Source of the DNA: an uncultured Collinsella sp.
GTDB lineage: Bacteria; Actinomycetota; Coriobacteriia; Coriobacteriales; Coriobacteriaceae
Direction: 5' to 3'
DNA length: 5,519 nucleotides
NCBI GenBank assembly: GCA_900555815.1
Contig: USMR01000078.1
Coordinates: forward strand, 1-5,519
In this document: piece after piece, positions 1 to 5,519 of the stretch
How the letters are laid out: the number at the start of each line of letters is the position of its first letter
Position numbering within the stretch: position 1 is the first letter of the stretch
The notes under the pieces: generated by a model
The model's database searches: none
What the model saw: the letters and a program-made list of their open reading frames with translations, nothing else
Told to the model about the DNA's origin: nothing
Made by a program: the position numbers and the translations under genes

Positions 1-218
1 GCGCTGTCAAGTGCGACCTGTGCGCCTTCGATCCGGACGGCCCGCATTGTGTGGCGGCGTGCCCCACCAAGGCGCTGACCGTCATGGGCGGCGCGGCCGA
101 TCGCGAGCTTGACGAGGCCAAGCGCCTGCGCTCGATCGAAAACGGTCCGGTCGTCGACGTTACCGCTGTGGCCCAGGGCCTGTCCGAGAAAGCAGAAGGG
201 AGCGTAAACAATGGATAG
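1..218 (+). CDS. hyfA: Hydrogenase-4 iron-sulfur electron-transfer subunit HyfA (3' end only)
   Basis: This is the last 71 codons of a gene cut by the left edge; the reading frame begins at base 3 and stops with TAG at 216-218. The visible protein opens with a cysteine cluster, C-x2-C-x8-C-x3-C-P (CDLC, then GPHCVAACPTKAL), the pattern of a ferredoxin-like 4Fe-4S site in HyfA, HycB and HydN-type proteins. After it comes a charged tail of about 45 residues with no cysteines. In the known family the protein is about 200 residues, binds four 4Fe-4S clusters at the cytoplasmic face, and passes electrons between a partner such as formate dehydrogenase H and the hydrogenase. The name rests mainly on position: the gene directly precedes and overlaps hyfB by 8 bases. 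On sequence alone the fragment could be any HycB/HydN/DmsB-like ferredoxin. Confidence 0.85.
   Translation, partial: AVKCDLCAFDPDGPHCVAACPTKALTVMGGAADRELDEAKRLRSIENGPVVDVTAVAQGLSEKAEGSVNNG
194..202 (+). promoter_or_regulatory. Ribosome binding site of hyfB
   Basis: The purine run AGAAGGGAG ends 8 bases before the ATG at 211. It lies inside the coding sequence of hyfA. The spacing favours ATG 211 over the in-frame ATG at 220, which would sit 17 bases away. Confidence 0.7.
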
Positions 219-2229
219 CATGACGCTGTTTGTCGCATCGCTTGCCGTCTCGTGCATCGGTGCGCTCGCCTCGGTTCTGCTGATCAAGGCCGATAATGCC
301 GCCAAGACCGCCGGCTGCCTTATCGGCGCCGTCGCCGCGGTGCTTTCGTTTGTGGCCGGTATCCAGGCCGTGCTGGGCGATGTCACGTCGGTCGACACCA
401 TCGTGTTCTTCCCGTTTGCCCATTTCCAGCTGCTGCTCAATCAGCTGTCCGGCCTGTTCGTGGCGCTCATCTCGGTGCTCGCGTTTGCCGGTTCGATCTA
501 CGGTCTCAACTACTTTGATGAGTACCCGGGCAAAAAGGGCCGCGCCGGCTTCTTCTTTAACACCTTCGTGGCGTCCATGATGCTCGTCATCACCGCCGAC
601 AACGTGTTTTGGTTCCTGGTCGCCTTTGAGCTCATGTCGCTGACCTCGTACTTCCTGGTCGTGATCGAGGAGAACGAGAACTCCATCCATGGCGGTTGGC
701 TCTACTTTGTGATTGCGCATGTGGGCTTTGTGCTCATCATGGCGAGCTTCCTCACCATGACCAACTTCGCCGGTGGCTCGTTTGCCTTTGCGGATTTCCG
801 CGCTACGCAGTTTAGCCCCGCGGTCGCATCCGTGTGCTTCGTGCTCGCCTTCTTTGGCTTTGGTGCCAAGGCCGGTATCATCCCGCTGCACGGCTGGCTG
901 CCCAAGGCGCATCCCGAGGCGCCGTCCAACGTGTCGGCCCTCATGTCCGGCGGCATGATCAAGATCGGTATCTTCGGCATTCTCAAGGTTGGTCTCGACC
1001 TGCTCTCCGCCTCGGGCGTTCAGGTCTGGTGGGGCCTTATGGTCATGGTCTTCGGTGCGATCTCGTCCGTTCTCGGCGTGGCTTTCGCCCTGCAGGAGCA
1101 TGACATCAAGCGCCTGCTGGCCTATCACTCCGTCGAGAACATCGGCATCATTCTGCTCGGCGTCGGCGCCTCCATGGCCGCCATGGCGCTCAACTCGGTC
1201 GGCATCGCCGTCCTGGCTCTGATGGCCGCCCTCTACCACACGTTTAACCACGCGATGTTTAAGGGCGAGCTGTTCTTGGGCGCCGGTGCGCTGCTGTACT
1301 CCACGGGTACGCGCAATATGGAGGAGATGGGCGGCCTGTTCCGTCGTATGCCGGCAACGGCCATCTGCTTCCTTGTTGGCGCGCTTGCCATCTCGGCCAT
1401 CCCGCCCTTCAACGGCTTTGTGTCCGAGTGGTTTACCTACCAGTCGCTGTTTAACGCCGCCATGCAGGGCGACAAGGCCGTCATGATCGTGGCCGTGTTC
1501 GCAGCCGTCGCGCTTGCCATTACCGGCGCGCTGGCTGTCACGTGCTTCGTCAAGGCCTATGGCGTCTCCTTTGCCTCCGCGCCCCGTTCCGAGGCTGCGG
1601 CCAATGCCAAGGAGGTTCCCGCCCCCATGGTGTTCGCGCAGGGCCTGCTCGCGGCCATCTGCGTCGTGCTGGGCATTGGCGCTCCCGTGATCGCGCCCGT
1701 GCTGGTCGATGTCGCCGCGTCCGTGCTGCATCCGTACGGCGGCGTGTTTGCCGCCGAGGGCATGGAGCTCATGAACCAGTACTCCGGCGCTGCCACCTCC
1801 ACGCCCGCGATTGCTATTGCGCTCGTGGTGCTCGTCGGTCTTGCCTGCGGTTATCGCAAGCTCAAGACCGTCGGCAAGGTGCAGAAGTCCCAGCCGTGGG
1901 CATGCGGCTATGCTCCCAACGAGCATATGCCCGTCGTGGCCACGACCTTTGCCTCCGAGGTGTCCTGGTTTATGCAGCCGCTCTACACGCTGCGCGACCG
2001 CTGCACGGCCGTCTGCTGGTCCATCGCGCACTTCTTCCAGAAGCTCACCGGTGTGGCCGAGGCTGTGGAGCCCGTACCCGACAAGGTTCTCGTCGATGCC
2101 CCGCATAAGGGTGTCGAGAAGCTCGCCGACCTCGCGACTAAGCTCGAGGGTGGCAACTACAGCATCTATATCTGCTACATCGTCGCGGCACTCGTGGTGT
2201 TCCTCGTGCTCGCCGTGCAAATGGGTTAA
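211..2229 (+). CDS. hyfB: Hydrogenase-4 membrane subunit HyfB (NuoL/M/N antiporter-like)
   Basis: HyfB is an integral membrane protein of the ion-translocating arm of a group 4 [NiFe] hydrogenase, related to NuoL/M/N of complex I and to Mrp antiporters. Its 672 residues are nearly all hydrophobic helices. The family's channel residues are visible: Glu140 in FELMSLTSYF (helix 5), Lys220 in GAKAGIIPLHGWLPKAHPEA (helix 7), Lys251 in GGMIKIG (helix 8), His343/His347/Lys351 in YHTFNHAMFK, and Glu406 in PPFNGFVSEW (helix 12). After about residue 455 there is a C-terminal extension with the motif WACGY at 563-567, an amphipathic stretch around 570-645 and a final helix at 651-670. Such an extension is typical of HyfB/HycC and absent from HyfD. 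The start at ATG 211 is supported by the purine run at 194-202. The gene overlaps hyfA by 8 bases and lies 12 bases before hyfC, so it is surely co-transcribed. HycC of hydrogenase-3 is the nearest alternative, but the hyfD-hyfE-hyfF genes that follow exclude a hyc operon. Confidence 0.95.
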   Translation: MDSMTLFVASLAVSCIGALASVLLIKADNAAKTAGCLIGAVAAVLSFVAGIQAVLGDVTSVDTIVFFPFAHFQLLLNQLSGLFVALISVLAFAGSIYGLNYFDEYPGKKGRAGFFFNTFVASMMLVITADNVFWFLVAFELMSLTSYFLVVIEENENSIHGGWLYFVIAHVGFVLIMASFLTMTNFAGGSFAFADFRATQFSPAVASVCFVLAFFGFGAKAGIIPLHGWLPKAHPEAPSNVSALMSGGMIKIGIFGILKVGLDLLSASGVQVWWGLMVMVFGAISSVLGVAFALQEHDIKRLLAYHSVENIGIILLGVGASMAAMALNSVGIAVLALMAALYHTFNHAMFKGELFLGAGALLYSTGTRNMEEMGGLFRRMPATAICFLVGALAISAIPPFNGFVSEWFTYQSLFNAAMQGDKAVMIVAVFAAVALAITGALAVTCFVKAYGVSFASAPRSEAAANAKEVPAPMVFAQGLLAAICVVLGIGAPVIAPVLVDVAASVLHPYGGVFAAEGMELMNQYSGAATSTPAIAIALVVLVGLACGYRKLKTVGKVQKSQPWACGYAPNEHMPVVATTFASEVSWFMQPLYTLRDRCTAVCWSIAHFFQKLTGVAEAVEPVPDKVLVDAPHKGVEKLADLATKLEGGNYSIYICYIVAALVVFLVLAVQMG

Positions 2230-2238
2230 GGAGGGGAG
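2228..2238 (+). promoter_or_regulatory. Ribosome binding site of hyfC overlapping the hyfB stop codon
   Basis: AAGGAGGGGAG contains the core AGGAGG at 2229-2234, 7 bases before ATG 2242. Its first two A residues are the last two bases of the hyfB TAA stop. A terminating ribosome therefore sits on the site, which suggests translational coupling. Confidence 0.8.
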
Positions 2239-2241
2239 AGC

Positions 2242-3168
2242 ATGAACAACATCGTACTTGCCGTTCTGCAGGGCGTGGTCGTCATGGCCGTCGCGCCGTT
2301 CTTCTCCGGTCTCGGCCGCGTGATCCGCGCCAAGATGCACAACCGTCGCGGCCCCAGCATCATGCAGGACTATCGCGACCTGGCCAAGCTCTTTGCGCGC
2401 CCCGAGTCCCAGAGCGAGGACGCGAGCTTTGCGCTGCGCATTATGCCGCCGCTGTTCTTCGCCGTCGCCTTTATGCTCGCGATGGGCCTGCCGCTCTTTT
2501 CGGCGCAATGCCCCATCCCGGTCTTTGGTGACGCCATCACCATCATGTACAGCCTGGCGCTCGCCCGCTTCTTCTTCGCCCTCTGCGGCGTGGATTCGTC
2601 CAACGCCTACGCCGGTATCGGCGGCGTCCGCGAGCTGCTCATGAGCGTGCTCATCGAGCCGTCCATGCTGCTGGCGCTGTTTGCCGCCGCCCTGGTGTGC
2701 GGTTCCACCGACATCGCCACCATGGGTCAGCACATCATGACGGGCGCCATCGACGCGCCGGTCGCCGTAATCCTCGCCGGCATCGCCTTTGCGATTGCCT
2801 GCTACATGGAACTCGGCAAGCTGCCGTTTGATCAGGCCGAGGCCGAGCAGGAGCTTCAGGAGGGCCCGCTCGCCGAGCTTTCCGGCCCGTCGCTTGCCAT
2901 GGCCAAACTCGCCATGTCCATGAAGCAGGTCCTGGTCGTTGCTTGGTTCTGCGCGATCTTTGTCCCCTGGGGTGAGCCCGCGACCGTGGGTGCCGCCGCC
3001 GTTTTGGGCGCGGTTATCTTCCTGGTGAAGTGCCTGATCGACTTTGTCGTGTGCGGCGTAATCGAGAACTCCTGCTCGCGCTCGCGTTTTAAGGTGCTTG
3101 GCAATCAGACTTGGGCCGTTGTGGGCATCGCCGTTCTGGCGTTTGTTTTCGTGGTCGTCGGCGTGTAG
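2242..3168 (+). CDS. hyfC: Hydrogenase-4 membrane anchor subunit HyfC (NuoH-like)
   Basis: HyfC is the counterpart of complex I subunit NuoH and of HycD. It docks the hydrogenase peripheral arm to the membrane and is thought to relay the redox-driven change to the antiporter-like subunits. The 308 residues form about eight hydrophobic helices (roughly 2-22, 67-88, 99-118, 131-153, 172-190, 226-245, 248-272, 289-307). Three NuoH signatures are present: the basic loop GRVIRAKMHNRRGPS at 25-39; SSNAYAGIGGVRELL at 119-133, followed by Glu139; and the acidic loop at 190-215 with PFDQAEAEQELQEG and then GPLAELSG. The loop carries Asp197, Glu200, Glu202, Glu204 and Glu212, spaced as in the NuoH loop near the quinone cavity and E-channel. 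The length is close to HyfC (about 315) and HycD (about 307). The ATG at 2242 follows a strong ribosome binding site. hyfD starts 15 bases after the stop. Confidence 0.95.
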   Translation: MNNIVLAVLQGVVVMAVAPFFSGLGRVIRAKMHNRRGPSIMQDYRDLAKLFARPESQSEDASFALRIMPPLFFAVAFMLAMGLPLFSAQCPIPVFGDAITIMYSLALARFFFALCGVDSSNAYAGIGGVRELLMSVLIEPSMLLALFAAALVCGSTDIATMGQHIMTGAIDAPVAVILAGIAFAIACYMELGKLPFDQAEAEQELQEGPLAELSGPSLAMAKLAMSMKQVLVVAWFCAIFVPWGEPATVGAAAVLGAVIFLVKCLIDFVVCGVIENSCSRSRFKVLGNQTWAVVGIAVLAFVFVVVGV

Positions 3169-3178
3169 GAGAAGGGAG
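3167..3178 (+). promoter_or_regulatory. Ribosome binding site of hyfD, double purine block
   Basis: AGGAGAAGGGAG begins inside the hyfC TAG stop. The second block, AAGGGAG at 3172-3178, is 5 bases from ATG 3184, while the first, AGGAG at 3167-3171, is 12 bases away. Either may pair with 16S rRNA; together they support the start at 3184. Confidence 0.7.
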
Positions 3179-3183
3179 AAACA

Positions 3184-4641
3184 ATGTCATTTGCAGTCAG
3201 TCTGTCCCTTCTCGGCTTGGTCGCTATCGCGGCCCCGATGGTGGCCTCGGTGCTTGTCGCCCTGTTCCCCCGTCCGTACGCCAAGTGGTTCAGCGTTTTG
3301 GGTGCCGCCGTCTCGACGGTCTGCACCATCGCCCTCGCCGCGAATTTCGCTGGCGCCGGCATGCCCGACACGCAGGTCCCCCTGATCTCGTTTGGGCGGA
3401 CCCTCGTCATGGGATTCACCTTCGATCGCATGAGCACGCTGCTCGCGCCCGCCTTTGTGGGTATCGGCCTGCTTGTCGTGATCTATTCGATCCCCTATAT
3501 GAGCGAGAATAACCGTGAGCATCCCGATGCACCGCGTCGTCGCTTCTACGCGTACCTCGCGACCTTCATCGGCGCCATGGCCGGCCTCGTGTACAGCTCG
3601 ACCCTTTTGGGCCAGCTTGTGTTCTTTGAGATCACGGGTGCTTGCTCTTGGGGCCTCATTAGCTACTACATGTCGCCTACGGCCAAAAAGGCCGGCATGA
3701 AGGCCCTGATCATTACGCATATCGGTGCGCTTGGCCTGTATCTGGGCGCCGCCATCGTGTTTGCCCACACCGGCACCTTCGCCATTACCGCGATTGCCGG
3801 CCTCGACGCCAAGCTCAAGGCTATCGTCCTTTTACTCGTGCTGTTTGCGGCCTGGGCCAAGTCCGCACAGGTTCCCATGTACATGTGGCTGCCTTCGGCC
3901 ATGGAGGCGCCGACGCCTGTTTCGGCCTACCTGCATGGCGCCTCGATGGTCAAGGTCGGCGTGTGCGTGTTCGCGCGTGCACTCGTCTCTGCCGGCGAGA
4001 TTCCCGAGATCGTGGGCTGGGTTGCCATTATCGACGCCATGGTCACCATGCTCTTTGGTTTCCTTATGTACCTGCCGCAAAAGGACATGAAGCGTCTGCT
4101 GGCCTTCTCCACGATCGCCCAGCTCTCCTACGTGTTCTTTGGTCTGGGCCTTTCGGTCTTTGGCAGCCAGCTGGCCTTTGACGGTGCCGTGTGCCACATC
4201 TTTAACCACGCTTTCGCCAAGACGCTGTTCTTCCTGATCGCCGGTTCGTTCTCCTTTACGCTCGGCACGCGTATGCTGCCCAAGCTTCGCGGCATCGTAA
4301 AGAAGTACCCGATCTCGGGCGTGGGCTTTGGTGTCGCCGCGCTCGCCATTGCCGGCGTGCCGCCCATGAACACGTTCTTCTCGAAGTTCCAGATCATTGC
4401 CGGCGGTTTTTCCGTGGGTGCCGGCAACGTCGCGATCCTGGTGCTCGTGTGCATCATGGTCGCCGAGACCGTCGCCACCTTCGCCTGGTTCCTCAAGTGG
4501 ATGGGCTATTGCCTGCCCGGCGAGCCGAGCGACGAGGTCGCTGCGGGAGCCCCGCTTCCCCGCGCGATGGCGTTCGTGTTCATCGTGCTCATCATCATGG
4601 TTATCGTCAGCGGCCCGCTTTCGGCCAGCTGGATCGGTTAG
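3184..4641 (+). CDS. hyfD: Hydrogenase-4 membrane subunit HyfD (NuoL/M/N antiporter-like)
   Basis: HyfD is the second antiporter-like subunit of the membrane arm and is absent from the smaller hydrogenase-3 (Hyc) complex; its presence marks the operon as hyf. The 485 residues fit the family (about 480) and give about 14 hydrophobic helices. Visible channel residues are Glu149 in FFEITGACSW (helix 5), Lys226 in AAWAKSAQVPMYMWLPSAME (helix 7), Lys257 in HGASMVKVGV (helix 8), His338/His342/Lys346 in CHIFNHAFAKT, and Lys401 in PPMNTFFSKFQ (helix 12). The helix-12 residue is lysine, as in NuoL, whereas HyfB has glutamate there. It lacks the long C-terminal extension of HyfB and ends in a helix at about 460-480. 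By homology it would conduct protons, or possibly sodium, driven by H2 formation; the sequence does not decide which ion. Its stop codon lies within the ribosome binding site of hyfE. Confidence 0.95.
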   Translation: MSFAVSLSLLGLVAIAAPMVASVLVALFPRPYAKWFSVLGAAVSTVCTIALAANFAGAGMPDTQVPLISFGRTLVMGFTFDRMSTLLAPAFVGIGLLVVIYSIPYMSENNREHPDAPRRRFYAYLATFIGAMAGLVYSSTLLGQLVFFEITGACSWGLISYYMSPTAKKAGMKALIITHIGALGLYLGAAIVFAHTGTFAITAIAGLDAKLKAIVLLLVLFAAWAKSAQVPMYMWLPSAMEAPTPVSAYLHGASMVKVGVCVFARALVSAGEIPEIVGWVAIIDAMVTMLFGFLMYLPQKDMKRLLAFSTIAQLSYVFFGLGLSVFGSQLAFDGAVCHIFNHAFAKTLFFLIAGSFSFTLGTRMLPKLRGIVKKYPISGVGFGVAALAIAGVPPMNTFFSKFQIIAGGFSVGAGNVAILVLVCIMVAETVATFAWFLKWMGYCLPGEPSDEVAAGAPLPRAMAFVFIVLIIMVIVSGPLSASWIG

Positions 4642-4646
4642 GAGGT
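4640..4646 (+). promoter_or_regulatory. Ribosome binding site of hyfE overlapping the hyfD stop codon
   Basis: AGGAGGT is a full match to the canonical Shine-Dalgarno sequence, 8 bases before ATG 4655. Its first two bases belong to the TAG stop of hyfD at 4639-4641. Confidence 0.85.
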
Positions 4647-4654
4647 AGAACGAC

Positions 4655-5308
4655 ATGGGTTATTCGATCGTCAACATCCTTGGCGGCCTTCTGATCGTCA
4701 CGTCCACCATGGTGGTCGTCTCAAAGAACATCAAGCACGCCATCAGCTGGTATGCGGTGCAGTCGCTGGTGCTCGTGGGTCTGCTCGCCACGCTCGGTGT
4801 CACCACCGGTGCGCAGGAGCTGCTCATGTGGGCCGGATCTGCCTTTATCACCAAGGTCGTCCTGGTCCCTTATATCCTCAACCGCGCATACAAGAAGATG
4901 GACGAGCCGAGCGACGCATCGCTCAAGGCCGGCCTTAAGCCCGCGTGGGCCATTTGCATCATCGCCGTCGAGGTTGCGATTTGCTTTGCCGTTGTGACGC
5001 AGATCAGCCTGCCCACGGCCGAGGTCGCAACGCCTGCGCTCGCCATTAGCTTCGCTCACTTCTTTGTGGGCCTCACCTGCATCATCTCGCAGCGCAACAT
5101 CATGAAGCAGATCTTTGGATACTGCCTCATGGAAAACGGCAGCCATGTGACGCTCGCGCTTTTGGCCCCCACTGCTCCCGAGATCATCGAGATCGGTATC
5201 GCCACCGACGCCATCTTTGCCGTCATCATCATGTCCATCGTCGTGCGTCGCATTTGGGACGACTCCCACTCGCTCGATGCGCGCGACCTGTCCGAGCTGA
5301 GGGGGTAG
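4655..5308 (+). CDS. hyfE: Hydrogenase-4 small membrane subunit HyfE (NuoK-related)
   Basis: HyfE is a 217-residue membrane subunit, almost the same length as E. coli HyfE (about 216). It is thought to link the NuoH-like HyfC to the antiporter-like subunits. About seven hydrophobic helices are visible (5-22, 28-49, 54-75, 97-117, 127-146, 151-171, 177-198), followed by a short charged tail. The C-terminal part resembles NuoK: FFVGLTCIISQRNIMKQIFG at 136-155, then Glu160 in CLMENGSH, and Glu179 and Asp185 in EIGIATDAIF, acidic residues that could take the role of the two NuoK membrane glutamates. The N-terminal part (SKNIKHAISWY, then WAGSAFITK) looks like a degenerate copy of the same three-helix unit without those acids but with Lys67. 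The start is fixed by a perfect ribosome binding site. hyfF begins 3 bases after the stop. Confidence 0.92.
   Translation: MGYSIVNILGGLLIVTSTMVVVSKNIKHAISWYAVQSLVLVGLLATLGVTTGAQELLMWAGSAFITKVVLVPYILNRAYKKMDEPSDASLKAGLKPAWAICIIAVEVAICFAVVTQISLPTAEVATPALAISFAHFFVGLTCIISQRNIMKQIFGYCLMENGSHVTLALLAPTAPEIIEIGIATDAIFAVIIMSIVVRRIWDDSHSLDARDLSELRG
5299..5305 (+). promoter_or_regulatory. Ribosome binding site of hyfF within the end of hyfE
   Basis: GAGGGGG ends 6 bases before ATG 5312 and encodes the last residues of HyfE just before its TAG. It supports the chosen start of hyfF and tight coupling to hyfE. Confidence 0.65.
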
Positions 5309-5311
5309 TCC

Positions 5312-5519
5312 ATGGAAACGTTGATTCTCGCCCTGCTCGCGACTCCTCTGGTGTTCTCGCTGGTCATGGCGTTTTTGCCCAAGAACACGTCCTATAACGT
5401 GTTTGCCGGTCTCAACCTGGTCTCCGTCGCAGCCGTCCTGGTGCTGTCGATTGTGACGGCCGGTGACGTCCTTATGAGCGGCGACACCGCGAGCGCTCTT
5501 GGCCTGTGGTTCCACCTCG
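5312..5519 (+). CDS. hyfF: Hydrogenase-4 membrane subunit HyfF (5' end only)
   Basis: The first 69 codons of a gene run off the right edge. The protein begins METLILALLATPLVFSLVMA, a hydrophobic helix, then a short polar loop (LPKNTSYN) and a second helix at about 29-49. Two N-terminal helices of this kind are usual in NuoL/M/N-like subunits, but no channel motif falls inside the fragment. The assignment to HyfF, the third antiporter-like subunit (about 525 residues in E. coli), rests on its place right after hyfE and on general resemblance. The ATG at 5312 lies 3 bases after the hyfE stop and has a purine-rich site at 5299-5305. Confidence 0.8.
   Translation, partial: METLILALLATPLVFSLVMAFLPKNTSYNVFAGLNLVSVAAVLVLSIVTAGDVLMSGDTASALGLWFHL

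Noticed and set aside
1542..2108. Plus-strand open frame of 188 codons inside hyfB in another frame
   Set aside because: It is Arg/Ala/Gly-rich, typical of a shifted GC-rich frame, and lies wholly within a well-supported gene.
160..2733. A very long minus-strand open frame (857 codons) opposite hyfB and the start of hyfC
   Set aside because: It is in exact codon register with hyfB and hyfC, so it stays open only because those genes avoid TTA, CTA and TCA codons. Its translation is low-complexity (rich in His, Gly, Glu, Asp, Arg), shows no domain, and simply mirrors membrane-protein codons.
211..3168. Hydrogenase-3 (hyc) operon as the identity of the hyfA-hyfB-hyfC part
   Set aside because: HyfB and HyfC resemble HycC and HycD, but hyc operons go from hycD directly to the large subunit; here HyfD, HyfE and a HyfF-like start follow.
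3187..5515. Further minus-strand open frames opposite hyfD (3187-3768, 3832-4656) and hyfE/hyfF (4721-5515)
   Set aside because: Same cause: those opposite hyfD at 3187-3768 and opposite hyfE at 4721-5515 are in register with the sense codons, and all have His/Glu/Arg/Gly-rich composition with no recognisable motif.
211..5519. Respiratory complex I (nuo) or Mrp antiporter operon
   Set aside because: The order (ferredoxin-like, large antiporter-like with extension, NuoH-like, antiporter-like, 217-residue NuoK-like, antiporter-like) is that of hyf. Complex I has nuoH-I-J-K-L-M-N with a NuoK of about 100 residues, and Mrp operons lack a NuoH-like gene.
1..5519. CRISPR arrays, insertion sequences, tRNA/rRNA genes, promoters and terminators
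   Set aside because: No direct-repeat array, transposase, inverted-repeat ends, RNA gene or hairpin followed by a T-run was seen; coding sequence is continuous with gaps of 15 bases or less.

Overview
The whole window is one-directional coding sequence (+ strand): the front half of a hydrogenase-4 (hyf) operon. In order it holds the 3' end of hyfA, complete hyfB, hyfC, hyfD and hyfE, and the 5' end of hyfF. The gene order and the complete protein lengths (672, 308, 485 and 217 residues) match the hyfABCDEF order of Escherichia coli closely, as far as I recall the family sizes. The catalytic genes (hyfG large subunit, hyfH, hyfI) would lie downstream and are not in the window, and neither are the promoter or the operon terminator.

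The DNA is GC-rich, codons such as TTA, CTA and TCA are almost absent, and the genes have purine-rich Shine-Dalgarno sites of the AGGAGG type. This suggests a high-GC bacterium. A gut-type Coriobacteriia such as Collinsella would fit, but that is an impression from composition and gene content; no marker gene is present to prove it.

Layout: 1-218 is the C-terminal end of an iron-sulfur electron-transfer protein (HyfA). 211-2229 is HyfB, a large antiporter-like membrane subunit. 2242-3168 is HyfC, a NuoH-like membrane anchor. 3184-4641 is HyfD, a second antiporter-like subunit. 4655-5308 is HyfE, a NuoK-related small membrane subunit. From 5312 to the right edge is the start of HyfF, a third antiporter-like subunit. 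Gaps are 15 bases or less and hyfA/hyfB overlap by 8 bases, so no stretch lacks a gene.

Together these genes build the membrane arm of a complex-I-related [NiFe] hydrogenase (group 4). HyfA would feed electrons, in the classical system from a formate dehydrogenase, to the peripheral arm that makes H2. HyfC couples that arm to the membrane, and HyfB, HyfD, HyfE and HyfF form the proposed ion-translocating part. The system is known rather than new. The most interesting details are an apparent internal duplication in HyfE, a Glu/Lys difference between HyfB and HyfD at the last channel residue, and stop codons embedded in the next gene's ribosome binding site.
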